A program made the position numbers and the translations under genes. Under the pieces are notes generated by a model. That model was not told the DNA's origin, searched no databases, and worked only from the letters and a program-made list of their open reading frames with translations. Shown piece by piece: positions 11,874 through 20,778 of a stretch of DNA of 64,000 nucleotides (the first letter of the stretch is position 1; each line of letters begins with the position of its first letter). This DNA is from Neobacillus ginsengisoli (GTDB lineage Bacteria; Bacillota; Bacilli; Bacillales_B; DSM-18226): assembly GCF_030813055.1 (NCBI RefSeq), contig NZ_JAUSTW010000003.1, positions 1-64,000 of the forward strand, in the 5' to 3' direction.

Positions 11874-13448
11874 TTATTTAACTAGATCGCATGCTTTAGT
11901 CTTTTTTAAATAAGTCCGCCAGGTGATACACCACTTCTCCGGATTTTCCAAATAATCTTGCTCGTCTATTTTGTGTATTGTACTATTATTCGGGGCATTT
12001 TTGACGGTAGCTGGATTTTCATATGCTTCATTTGAGATTTGCTCTAATGCATGAATGTATTCATCTAAATCCTGCTTCGAATAAGACTCTGTTGGCTCGA
12101 GGGTAAACGGCTGCTTTACGATATACGGATGGTGACTAGTCCAGTAATGCAATCCAAAATCAGTCATTCTTAACTGAACATCCTCTGTTGTTACCCCCGT
12201 TTCCTTCGTTAGTTGTTCCCAGCTGTAACGAACCTGCTCAAGACGATGTCCCTTGACATATGGTGCATCAGCACCTCGAATTTTTAACATTTTATGATAC
12301 AAATAATTATTATTTAATACAGCAATTTTCGCTACTTCCTTAAGACCTTCAGCCCCAAGCGCCCGAATCCAAGCATAAGCACGAACTACCGTTTGAGCTA
12401 CACCATGGAAAGCCCGAACTTTACCAATCGAATGCTTTAAATCGTACTCCAATGAATAGTTTTCATCTCTAAATTGGACAATTGGTACAGGCAAGAATTC
12501 TTTTAATTCTGCTGTTACACCAAGTGCACCTGTTGCTGGACCGCCGCACATATGTGGGGCAGCAAAGGTTTTATGAAGATTAAAGAAACACATATCAAAT
12601 CCTGCTTCTTTTGCTCTTGTAATTCCTAGTAGGCCGTTTGCGTTCGCCTGATCGTAAAAGCAAATTCCTCCGGCTTGATGCACGATATCGGTAAACTCTT
12701 TAATTTTCGGATTAAAAATACCTGTATCTTCTGGGTTTGCCACAACAAAACCTGCTGTTCTCTCTGATACCGCTGCTTTTAATTTCTCAATATCGGGAAA
12801 GCCATTTTCATCTGGATGCAAGGTAATAATTTTATAGCCCTTCACGGCTGCCGTTGCTGCTTGGGATGGGTGAGAGAAAATGGTGGTGATAATTTCATCC
12901 CTATGGTCCCCTTCGCCTCTTTGTTCATGATATTTCTGCACGATTGAAGCCATTGTAAACAGTGCCTGTGTACCGCTGCTCGGTTGGAAGGAGAAATAAT
13001 CCATACCGGAAATTTCTCTCATGCATAAATCCAGCTTGTAGAAAATCTCAAGCATCCCCTGAACAGTATCCTCATTTTGTAATGGATGAAGCTCCATTAT
13101 TTTGGGATCGCGTATTAACATTTCATTTATTTTTGGAATGTACTTCATCGTACATGTTCCTTGCCCGATTTCAACATTAAAATCAGATCCAAGTGTTTCT
13201 TGAGAAAGCCTAAGATAATGTCTTAATACACGTGCTTGGCCAATTTCCGGAAGTTCCGGCTTATTTTTTCTCTGCATTGTGTGCGGAATCTTTGATTTCC
13301 CATCACCTACAGTCAATGCGATTTGTTCATGAACGGGTGGCAGCTCCACTCCTGTTTCTCCAGGTTGATGAAGTTCAAAAATGATGGGCTCATTCCATTT
13401 TGCCTGGTGAAAATCTCGGGTTTTGCTTTTACGTTGAATCCTTTGCAT
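11874..13448 (-). CDS. gcvPB: GcvPB-like PLP enzyme (divergent glycine dehydrogenase subunit 2)
   Basis: Homologous to subunit 2 of the two-subunit glycine decarboxylase (P-protein). The PLP lysine is kept in FFNLHKTF (about residue 293 from this start). The normally glycine-rich stretch after it, PHGGGGPGSGPVGV in typical Bacillus GcvPB, here reads PHMCGGPATGALGV. NPEDTGIFNP and DQANANGLLG replace the usual NPNTLGLFE and DGANLNAILG. It is about 35 residues longer than usual, mostly as an N-terminal lead. I start it at the ATG at 13448 because GAGGGGAG precedes it; a TTG nine bases upstream is the alternative. It sits between two sugar importers, with no gcvT or gcvH nearby, so it may use another amino substrate or work in a variant pathway. 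Confidence 0.8.
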   Translation of the reverse strand: MQRIQRKSKTRDFHQAKWNEPIIFELHQPGETGVELPPVHEQIALTVGDGKSKIPHTMQRKNKPELPEIGQARVLRHYLRLSQETLGSDFNVEIGQGTCTMKYIPKINEMLIRDPKIMELHPLQNEDTVQGMLEIFYKLDLCMREISGMDYFSFQPSSGTQALFTMASIVQKYHEQRGEGDHRDEIITTIFSHPSQAATAAVKGYKIITLHPDENGFPDIEKLKAAVSERTAGFVVANPEDTGIFNPKIKEFTDIVHQAGGICFYDQANANGLLGITRAKEAGFDMCFFNLHKTFAAPHMCGGPATGALGVTAELKEFLPVPIVQFRDENYSLEYDLKHSIGKVRAFHGVAQTVVRAYAWIRALGAEGLKEVAKIAVLNNNYLYHKMLKIRGADAPYVKGHRLEQVRYSWEQLTKETGVTTEDVQLRMTDFGLHYWTSHHPYIVKQPFTLEPTESYSKQDLDEYIHALEQISNEAYENPATVKNAPNNSTIHKIDEQDYLENPEKWCITWRTYLKKTKACDLVK

Positions 13449-13474
13449 AATTGACAACTCCCCTCTTCTAATGA

Positions 13475-14863
13475 TTATTTTGCTAAAATATCCTTTAAGG
13501 ATTGAACAAGTTGGTCAATATCCTCTTTCGTATGAACTTCTGTTACACAAAATAATGCCGATTGACCAAACTCTGGGAACTCAGTTGAAAGGTCCTTTCC
13601 GCCAAAAATCTTTTTATCTAACAGCCTTTGATTAATCTGTTCAACAGAATAACCTGTTTGATTAAAATCAACGATAAATTCTTTAAAAAATGGCGAGCTC
13701 AATCGAGATCCGGTTATACCGGTAATTTCATTTAACTGTTGAACAGCATATTGACTATTTTGCATAATCGATTGCCCTACTTCCTCCATACCATGGGGGC
13801 CAAGTAATGCTAAATATACGCCTGCTGTAATTCCCCATAAAGCAGTCTGTGTACCAACGGATTCTTTTCCTTTTTCACGAAGTGCAAAGGATGTTCTTTC
13901 ATATGCCACGTCCCCAAAGCCATATTCGCCTTCTTTCACCGTAGGGACGATACCAAATAAACGGGATGGATATTCATTGACGAATTTCACATCATTATGT
14001 GTTGCAATAAAGCCTGCCTGCCCTCCGCTAAAATTCATATGCATGCCAAGTGGCTGCAGGTCTCCGCAAACAATGTCAGCCCCATAATGGCTAGGCGGTG
14101 CAAGAATGCCAAGAGAAATTGGGTCTACCCCAACCACCATTAAGGCCCCGCTTGCCTTTAATAGCTTTGAAATTTGTGTTCCTTGTGCTTCAATAAAACC
14201 AAGATAGGATGGATTTTCAAAATAAAGTGCAGCTACATCAGCAGTTAATTTAGTTTTTAAGTCCTCAATGTCTAATTCCCCTGATTTCACATCAAAATTG
14301 ACAAATTCAAACTCCAATTTCGGCGTTCCGTAGTTGATGATTATTTTGCTTCTTTCAGGTGCGACAGTTTTTGCTAATAAGATTTTTTTCCTCCCTGTGA
14401 TACGAGAAGCCATTCTAACTGAAGTAGCTGCCGCCTGCCCCCAATCAAATGTTGGAACATTCACAACATCCATATCTACCAATTCAGCTACTAAACTTTG
14501 ATACTCAAAAAGTGCCTGGAATCGGCCATGATCCTCATAAGGTTCACCAGCATAAGCTGTCAAAAATTCAGATCGCTGATTAATTTCATCACATACAGCT
14601 GGGACGAAATGCTGCCAGCTGCCAGCTCCGAGGAAATTTACACATTCCTTCGTACTCGTATTCTTGTTAAGTATCCCTTCAATATGCCGTCTAAGCTCGT
14701 ATTCTGTTAATGCTGACGGCAGCTTCATCACTGCTTGAAGTTTCAGATCATCAGGGATACATGAATATAACTCCATGGTTGATTCTACTCCGATCACCTT
14801 TAACATTTCCGCTTGAACTTCAGGGACCATATTAGGTATATACGGATGTACCTTTTGTGACAT
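13475..14863 (-). CDS. gcvPA: GcvPA-like subunit (divergent glycine dehydrogenase subunit 1)
   Basis: A 462-residue partner of the GcvPB-like protein encoded 26 bp downstream. It matches GcvPA over its full length (for example YIPNMVPEVQAEML near the N-terminus, CVNFLGAGSWQHFVP about 77-91, FQALFEYQSLVAELVDMDVVN about 114-134). The otherwise conserved YTPYQPEISQG segment is replaced by AYAGEPYEDHGRF, and GDGQPLG by GDLQPLGMHMNFSGG. The family function is PLP-dependent glycine decarboxylation with transfer of an aminomethyl group to H-protein lipoate. The substitutions suggest a sub-family paralogue. The ribosome-binding site GAGGAGG is strong. Confidence 0.8.
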   Translation of the reverse strand: MSQKVHPYIPNMVPEVQAEMLKVIGVESTMELYSCIPDDLKLQAVMKLPSALTEYELRRHIEGILNKNTSTKECVNFLGAGSWQHFVPAVCDEINQRSEFLTAYAGEPYEDHGRFQALFEYQSLVAELVDMDVVNVPTFDWGQAAATSVRMASRITGRKKILLAKTVAPERSKIIINYGTPKLEFEFVNFDVKSGELDIEDLKTKLTADVAALYFENPSYLGFIEAQGTQISKLLKASGALMVVGVDPISLGILAPPSHYGADIVCGDLQPLGMHMNFSGGQAGFIATHNDVKFVNEYPSRLFGIVPTVKEGEYGFGDVAYERTSFALREKGKESVGTQTALWGITAGVYLALLGPHGMEEVGQSIMQNSQYAVQQLNEITGITGSRLSSPFFKEFIVDFNQTGYSVEQINQRLLDKKIFGGKDLSTEFPEFGQSALFCVTEVHTKEDIDQLVQSLKDILAK

Positions 14864-14924
14864 TACAATAACCTCCTCATCGAGATTGATATCAATTAAA
14901 TTTAAGTTTTGTTTTCAATTAATG

Positions 14925-15704
14925 TTAAGCTAATCCCCCGCCATCAACGGTGAGGTCTGTACCAGTGATCCATGATGACAAATCACTTGCGAGGAATAAG
15001 ACTCCTTTAGCAATATCTCTTGGTGTACCGAGTCTCTCCAATGGTCGTCCTTTTGCAGATGAAACTAAAAAGGCTGCTTCTTTTATATTTAGTTGCTTCG
15101 CTTCATCCCTTAATAGCGGGGTATCTGTATCACCGGGACAAATACAGTTCACACGAATATATTGCGGACCATGGTCGATGGCCATTGCTTTTGTTAAATT
15201 CACTACTCCAGCTTTGGCTGCACAATAAGCGGCAGCTTGATCCCCACCTTTTTTCCCCCAACCCGAGCCAGTATTTATGATACTTCCCCCTCCCCCGCTA
15301 GCCATGAGAGGAATTAAATATTTAGAAAGAAGGAATATCCCTTTTAAAGAAACATCAATGACTAAGTCCCATTCCGACTCTTCCAAATCAACAACTGTTT
15401 TTCTCTTAATGACCCCTGCATTATTAAATAGAACGTTGACGGTGCCGTAGCATTCCTTTATGTGGTTTCCAACTGCTTTACAATCGTCTGCATTTGTTAC
15501 ATCACACCGAAAAAACTCTGCCTTATATCCCCTCCCTTTTAAATCTGCAGCGGCTTTGTAACCATTTTCTTCATTAATATCCAGCAGGACCACCTTTGCT
15601 CCTACTTCAGCTAAAAGAGCAGCGGTTGCATATCCAATCCCTGATGCGCCACCTGTTACAACACATACCTTATTTTCCAAATCAAAATAATCTTGATTAG
15701 ACAT
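14925..15704 (-). CDS. SDR family NAD(P)-dependent oxidoreductase
   Basis: A 259-residue classical short-chain dehydrogenase. The cofactor motif TGGASGIG is at about 17-24, NNAG at about 92-95, the catalytic Ser is in NTGSGWG and the YxxxK in YCAAK (about 160-164). The C-terminal LTVDGGGLA is typical. The acidic residue after beta-2 (LLDINEENG) indicates a preference for NAD. Families like this oxidise sugars, polyols or hydroxy acids. In this cluster it probably acts on a product of the glycosidases or of the GcvP-like pair (inference). Confidence 0.93.
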   Translation of the reverse strand: MSNQDYFDLENKVCVVTGGASGIGYATAALLAEVGAKVVLLDINEENGYKAAADLKGRGYKAEFFRCDVTNADDCKAVGNHIKECYGTVNVLFNNAGVIKRKTVVDLEESEWDLVIDVSLKGIFLLSKYLIPLMASGGGGSIINTGSGWGKKGGDQAAAYCAAKAGVVNLTKAMAIDHGPQYIRVNCICPGDTDTPLLRDEAKQLNIKEAAFLVSSAKGRPLERLGTPRDIAKGVLFLASDLSSWITGTDLTVDGGGLA

Positions 15705-15755
15705 CGTATAACCCCCTTATTTCGCAGATTTGATAATGTTAAAATTAGGATGATT

Positions 15756-17438
15756 TCATTCTAATAACGCATTGGCCAAAATTAGAAATACACTTGATGT
15801 CCATGTGAAGGCTGGATCACGCAAGCCTTCACCTGTAAGAGCTTGGAAGTTTTCAGCCATTCCTGATTTGTTTGCCATGTCACAAAACTTTTTAGCAATC
15901 ACCTTTGCCAATTCGGTTTCTCCTGACTCCACAAGCCCTTTGTAAATTAACAAAGTAGTGGGTGCCCAAATCGGACCTCTCCAATAGCCATCCTCCTGGA
16001 AAAAAGAACTTGTTGGCTTTTCGGTGGCAAGCCCAAACTCCGTTATAAAGCCATTTTCCACTAACCCTTCCACTAAACTTTTCCTAATAGGTTCTGGCAA
16101 CCTATTACCGAGAATAATAGGAACAAATAGAACAAGACTTTCAGAATGGATGACAGAATGATCACCTGAGCGAACTGCCGTAAACCGATCATTCTTCCAA
16201 AAATGGACAATCATTCTTGCAAGCAAATCCTTGGAATTCCTTGCCCATTTTTCCGCATCCTCTTTTTTCCCTACTTCTCTAGCAATTTCAGCCAGCACTT
16301 CCATTTGTAAAATTAAAAATGCTGATAAATCTGGACTTTCAATTGGAGTTCCCCTATGAAAGATCGTGCTATTATCCCAGCCGCTATCATTGCCATGATT
16401 ATATTGCGGGATCCCGTCATGATCATCATCCCTGTATTGGAGCCACCAATCTGTCCATTTTATGAGCGGTTCATATACTTCTTGCAGTTTTTCTTTTGTA
16501 ACAAATTCACGATTTTCCATAAGCTGCTTTAATGTCCAGCCATGGATAGGCGGCTTGGTAAAATTCCATAACGCATAGCGATTATTAATGAAGTCAGGCA
16601 GCATTCCAGATTCAGCTTGGTGATCAAAAAAAGTCACGAATTGCTCCCATGCTAATTCAGGTGAATTTTCTGCTAGGGCCAACGCATTGAAGCAATGATC
16701 CCAGCTCCAAATATTTGTCATCCAATTTTTTGACATGTACATGGCTGGTCTCGTTAATTTTCCTTCTGGTTCTACGACACATGACCAAGTTATATAAGCT
16801 GCAAGTTCCCTTCCATTTTTCAAGTAGGAACCACATTCAAGCGAATGATCCAACCAAGTTTGGAATTCATTCTGAACCAATTCTTGAGCTTTCAAAAATT
16901 CCAAATAACTCCGCTTTTTATAATCGGTGAAATATTCTTCAATCGCACAGTCCATTTCCAAGGTTTGTGGATCTGGTATAAAGTCAGCAACAATCTTCAG
17001 GCAGCGTTGTTCTTGAAAAGGTGCATCCATGACCAGTTTCCCTTTAATGGGAGTCAACATATAGTGGATTTCTTGACCTGAATGGTTTACTTCCCAGCAC
17101 TCCCCATTCGCTGGAATCGCATAATCATAAGCGCCAGTAATACCTGTTAAGCGAATTCCAACTCCTTCACTTCTTATTTGCAGCACTTTTGCTTCTGTGA
17201 TTGAAATGTCTGCAAATCCTTCTGCTGCTTCGAGCCGAAGAATGGTTGGTTTCAATACAGGTTTATACGGGACTATCTGACCATCGGAAAGGACATCTAA
17301 CCGAAAAGTTTCTCCCAAATCGTTATCACCATTCCGAATATTCCGAATATATAGATTGTCATTATCCTTTCCATGTAACGGTGAGATAACGATAAAGGAA
17401 CCAAATCTACTGAACGGGACCTTCAAAATATCCATCAT
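15756..17438 (-). CDS. GH63/MGH1-like glycoside hydrolase
   Basis: A 560-residue intracellular glycosidase. A beta-rich N-terminal domain (about 1-150) is followed by an (alpha/alpha)6 barrel. NIWSWDHCFNALAL (Asp about 247) and EDGYWRGPIWAPTT near the C-terminus match the catalytic and substrate-binding segments of the GH63, mannosylglycerate-hydrolase and trehalase-like clan. DDDHDGIPQYNHGNDSGWDNS is a further clan signature. Family members release glucose or mannose from alpha-glucosides, glucosyl- or mannosylglycerate, or oligosaccharides; which one cannot be decided here. There is no signal peptide. It follows the first ABC importer, so it likely works on that importer's cargo. Confidence 0.88.
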   Translation of the reverse strand: MMDILKVPFSRFGSFIVISPLHGKDNDNLYIRNIRNGDNDLGETFRLDVLSDGQIVPYKPVLKPTILRLEAAEGFADISITEAKVLQIRSEGVGIRLTGITGAYDYAIPANGECWEVNHSGQEIHYMLTPIKGKLVMDAPFQEQRCLKIVADFIPDPQTLEMDCAIEEYFTDYKKRSYLEFLKAQELVQNEFQTWLDHSLECGSYLKNGRELAAYITWSCVVEPEGKLTRPAMYMSKNWMTNIWSWDHCFNALALAENSPELAWEQFVTFFDHQAESGMLPDFINNRYALWNFTKPPIHGWTLKQLMENREFVTKEKLQEVYEPLIKWTDWWLQYRDDDHDGIPQYNHGNDSGWDNSTIFHRGTPIESPDLSAFLILQMEVLAEIAREVGKKEDAEKWARNSKDLLARMIVHFWKNDRFTAVRSGDHSVIHSESLVLFVPIILGNRLPEPIRKSLVEGLVENGFITEFGLATEKPTSSFFQEDGYWRGPIWAPTTLLIYKGLVESGETELAKVIAKKFCDMANKSGMAENFQALTGEGLRDPAFTWTSSVFLILANALLE

Positions 17439-17539
17439 TTATTTCACTCTCTTCCAAATCCCTTTCAATAAAGGCTTTAAAGTAAAAGTAATAACTTTTA
17501 ATTGTCTCGAATCTTTTCTACCGATTTCTCACTATTACT

Positions 17540-18370
17540 CTATCCTTTGACCCCAGACCTAGAAGCATCCTCCACAATATACTTCTGTGCAAAGAAGAAT
17601 AGAATAAGTGGCGGCAGACTGATTAAGAATGTTACCGCCATGATTCCCTCCATATTTACCCCAAACATTCCTTTAAATTGGGCTAAACCAAGAGTCAGAG
17701 TATATTTACTCTGATCATTTAAGAAAACCAGCGGGCCCAGATAATCATTCCAACAGCTTAGGATATTAAATACTGAAACTAATATTAAGGAAGGCTTCAT
17801 TAATGGCAGATAAATTTTATAATAGATTTGAAACGCATTGGCTCCGTCCATTCTAGCAGCCTCATCCATTTCCTTTGGAATCGACATAATAAATTGGCGC
17901 AATAAGAAAATGTAAAATGGTGCACCAAACCATGAAGGCACAAACAACGACTTCAACGTATTAATCCAGCCTAGAACATTAAATTCCATGTATAAAGGAA
18001 TCATTGTTACTTCCCAAGGAATCATCATCGAGGCGAGAAGGACAATAAATAAAAAATCTCTTCCCTTAAACTTGAAACGAGCGAAACCATAAGCAACCAA
18101 AGACGAAGATACAATTTGGCCAATCGTCGAAAGTACTGTCACTGTAACAGTATTTAGAAAAAATTGATTAAACGGCTGCGACATCCAAGCTTCTTTAAAG
18201 TTCTCAAAATGAAACTTTGAAGGTATCCATTTTGGTGGAAACAGGTATAACTCTTCAGGAGATTTAACTGAAGTTGTAAGCATCCAGAAAAATGGCGCTA
18301 AAAACAAGAGCGAAAAAAAGATAAGCAGTATATAGACAATTGTTTTCTCAGTTATTCTTTTTGTTTTCAT
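17540..18370 (-). CDS. Carbohydrate ABC transporter permease (MalG type), importer 1
   Basis: A 276-residue CUT1 permease with six membrane spans and the EAA loop EAARMDGANAFQIYYKIYLP (about 182-201). It pairs with the MalF-type permease encoded 34 bp upstream and the binding protein before that. The ribosome-binding site AGAGGGG is well placed before the ATG. Confidence 0.94.
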   Translation of the reverse strand: MKTKRITEKTIVYILLIFFSLLFLAPFFWMLTTSVKSPEELYLFPPKWIPSKFHFENFKEAWMSQPFNQFFLNTVTVTVLSTIGQIVSSSLVAYGFARFKFKGRDFLFIVLLASMMIPWEVTMIPLYMEFNVLGWINTLKSLFVPSWFGAPFYIFLLRQFIMSIPKEMDEAARMDGANAFQIYYKIYLPLMKPSLILVSVFNILSCWNDYLGPLVFLNDQSKYTLTLGLAQFKGMFGVNMEGIMAVTFLISLPPLILFFFAQKYIVEDASRSGVKG

Positions 18371-18404
18371 AAAAGACCCCTCTACCTAGTCTGGGAAATA
18401 CAAA

Positions 18405-19343
18405 CTATTTATTCTTCATTTCTCCTTCATAATACACCCAGGCTGATGATGACTTAAAAACCAATAATGTTAAAATTAAAACAACTACAAACATAAACCA
18501 GGCATTAGCGGAGGAGTAACCCATTTTAAAATACTTAAAAGCATTTTCGTATACATACATCGCATAGAAATAAGTAGATTTAAGCGGTCCTCCACCTGTC
18601 AAAACAAGTGCTAATGTTAATTGTTGAAAAGCACTGATAATCGTTGTTATTAAATTGAACAAAATAGTTGGCGTTAACATAGGGATCGTAATCTTAAAAA
18701 ACTGCTGAAATTTATTGGCTCCATCAATAGAAGCCGCTTCATATAAATCATTAGGAATGGCCTTTAAACCAGCTAAGAAGATTAGCATCATCGTTCCTTG
18801 GCCCCAAAGACTTGCAATAACCATTGCAATTAATGACCAATTAGGATCATTTAACCAATCAGGTCCTGTCACACCTAATCTCGACAAAAAGTAGTTGAGA
18901 ATCCCATATTCGCCGTTATATACCCACGCCCAGATCATTGCCAGCGCAACACCTGAAATAACCGAAGGTAAATAGAAAAACGTACGAAATAATGAATAAC
19001 CTTTTACTTTCTGATTTAATAGAATCGCCAAAAAGAGAGCTGTAATAATATTAAGAGGGACAAAAAGACAAGCAAACTTTAGTGTCACTCCCAATGACTC
19101 CCAAAACAATGGATCATCCGTAAACATCGTCTTGTAATTATCAATGCCTATAAACTTTTTCTCTCCTACTATCGGCCAATCAAAAAAACTAATAAAAAGT
19201 GAATAAAGTAATGGGCCTAATGTGAAGGCTAAAAATCCGATAACCCAGGGTGCGATAAAAAGCAGGGGGACGATATTACCCCACCTTGCTTTGCGATTTT
19301 GGATTTTTATAGTAGGTGCAGCTGCGGCATATTCTGTTTTCAA
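18405..19343 (-). CDS. Carbohydrate ABC transporter permease (MalF type), importer 1
   Basis: A CUT1 permease of about 312 residues, six membrane helices, with the EAA loop EAASIDGANKFQQFFKITIP. The frame is open from a GTG at 19352. AGAGGTG overlaps that codon, so I prefer the TTG at 19343 (LKTEYAAAA), which lies at the right distance from the ribosome-binding site. The exact start is uncertain by three codons. It lies between the binding protein and the second permease of importer 1. Confidence 0.92.
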   Translation of the reverse strand: MKTEYAAAAPTIKIQNRKARWGNIVPLLFIAPWVIGFLAFTLGPLLYSLFISFFDWPIVGEKKFIGIDNYKTMFTDDPLFWESLGVTLKFACLFVPLNIITALFLAILLNQKVKGYSLFRTFFYLPSVISGVALAMIWAWVYNGEYGILNYFLSRLGVTGPDWLNDPNWSLIAMVIASLWGQGTMMLIFLAGLKAIPNDLYEAASIDGANKFQQFFKITIPMLTPTILFNLITTIISAFQQLTLALVLTGGGPLKSTYFYAMYVYENAFKYFKMGYSSANAWFMFVVVLILTLLVFKSSSAWVYYEGEMKNK

Positions 19344-19364
19344 CAAAAACACCTCTTTTAATTT

Positions 19365-20633
19365 TTACTTTTCAATATATTTCTCAGAGTCCTTCACTGC
19401 ATTATTCAATTGTTTTTCAGCATCTTGGCCAAGCATGATGGCATTCACTGCAGCTGAGAGATTACGATTGATATCATCCCAATTTTTATTGAGTAGGAAT
19501 GCTGGAGTATCATTCGATCTTTCAAGCATTTTATAAAAAGGACTAATTAATGGGTCTTGTTCCGTTTTCATTTCTTTAACCACACTAATGCGAACTGGTA
19601 AATCAGCTGTTCGCATTTTTATTGCTTCCGGAGAGGAGTAAAATTTCACAAATTTCCAAGCAAGGTCTTTATTTTTAGAATCCTTAGCAATGGAAACTGC
19701 TGAAGATGCAATAACTCCTTTCACAGGTTTCCCAGAAAATGCAGGCATTTCTACGGTACCAAAGTTCACCTTTGCTTCCTTAAAACCTTCCAATGGCCAA
19801 ATCCCGCTTTCCCACATAGCAATCTTTCCTGCCTTAAAAATATCATCGCCGCTTTGTTGATTTTTACCGCCTACAAGGACAGCACTCTTATCCTTAACCA
19901 TGTCTGCAAACATTTTGAGAGATTTAATTGTTTCAGGGCTATTCATATATCCAGCAATTTTCTTCCCATCCTCACTTATATAACTGCTGCCATTACTCCA
20001 AACAAAGCCTTGAAGATCGTACGTATCTGGTTCTGGTCTTACCCCAAATCCATACTGTTTTTTAGATGGATTGGAAAGTTTCTTTGCAATTGTTTTAAAG
20101 TCATCCCATGTCCAGCCATCTTTTGGGTATGGGATACCCGCTGCATCGAATAAAGCCTTGTTATAATAAACAACTCTTGTTGTAAACCCAGCTGGCATTC
20201 CGTACAATTTTCCATACATACTCGAATAGTTAAAGAGACCTTGGTAAAAATCATTCATGTCCATATCAGGATCACTTTTAATTAGCTGATCAAGTGGTTC
20301 AAGCGATTGGAAATATGCAGGGAAATTCCACATATACATCACATCAGGCGGGTTTTTCGCTCCAAAGGATGCTGCAAGCTTTTGGTCAAACCCATCACCG
20401 TAAGCTTCCACTTGCACTTTCACATTCGGATTTTTTTCTTCGAATTTTTTTGCAATCATCTGCTGAATTTTTAAAGTTTCCCCTGAATCCCAAGTAGCAA
20501 AACGAAGAATAGTTTTTCCGTTACTTCCGCCATTACCTCCAGCATTATTAGTCCCACTGGATTTACTGTTTGAACAGGCTGCCATTGCAAATACTAAAAA
20601 CAATACTAAAAATGCCGTCGTAAGCTTTTTCAT
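19365..20633 (-). CDS. Extracellular sugar-binding lipoprotein, importer 1
   Basis: A sugar-binding lipoprotein of about 422 residues with lipobox MAAC near residue 20, then a Ser/Asn/Gly-rich linker. The mature core starts TILRFATWDSGETLKIQQM and belongs to the SBP_bac_1 family. It is the first gene after the two-component system and the cre/terminator hairpin, so it probably heads the carbohydrate operon. AAGGGGGA fits the second ATG (20633) better than the one two codons earlier. Confidence 0.94.
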   Translation of the reverse strand: MKKLTTAFLVLFLVFAMAACSNSKSSGTNNAGGNGGSNGKTILRFATWDSGETLKIQQMIAKKFEEKNPNVKVQVEAYGDGFDQKLAASFGAKNPPDVMYMWNFPAYFQSLEPLDQLIKSDPDMDMNDFYQGLFNYSSMYGKLYGMPAGFTTRVVYYNKALFDAAGIPYPKDGWTWDDFKTIAKKLSNPSKKQYGFGVRPEPDTYDLQGFVWSNGSSYISEDGKKIAGYMNSPETIKSLKMFADMVKDKSAVLVGGKNQQSGDDIFKAGKIAMWESGIWPLEGFKEAKVNFGTVEMPAFSGKPVKGVIASSAVSIAKDSKNKDLAWKFVKFYSSPEAIKMRTADLPVRISVVKEMKTEQDPLISPFYKMLERSNDTPAFLLNKNWDDINRNLSAAVNAIMLGQDAEKQLNNAVKDSEKYIEK

Positions 20634-20665
20634 TACCATGTCCCCCTTTTTTCTTTTTATAAAAC

Positions 20666-20705
20666 AGAAACCGCTTTCATTGTAACTTGAATGAAAGCGG
20701 TCTTA
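20666..20705. promoter_or_regulatory. Hairpin built from two opposed cre-like boxes; terminator after the response regulator
   Basis: A perfect 12-bp inverted repeat ACCGCTTTCATT / AATGAAAGCGGT with an 8-nt loop. On the minus strand it is followed by TTCTGTTTT, so it can end the two-component transcript. Each arm is also a near-consensus catabolite-responsive element: TGAAAGCGGTCTTA (20692-20705, plus) and TGAAAGCGGTTTCT (minus, 20679-20666), each 13 of 14 against TGWAANCGNTNWCA. Its place just before the first transport gene suggests CcpA control of the operon. Confidence 0.65.
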
Positions 20706-20778
20706 AACTAAAATTTATCTTATTCTTTTTGTAATATTGTTCGAATTTTCATAAGAGATGTAATAATAGGTAAATTTG

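Noticed and set aside
14864..14924. Glycine riboswitch ahead of the GcvPA-like gene
   Set aside because: The gap is only 61 bp and shows no glycine-aptamer core. The pair is therefore not regulated like normal gcv operons, as far as can be seen.
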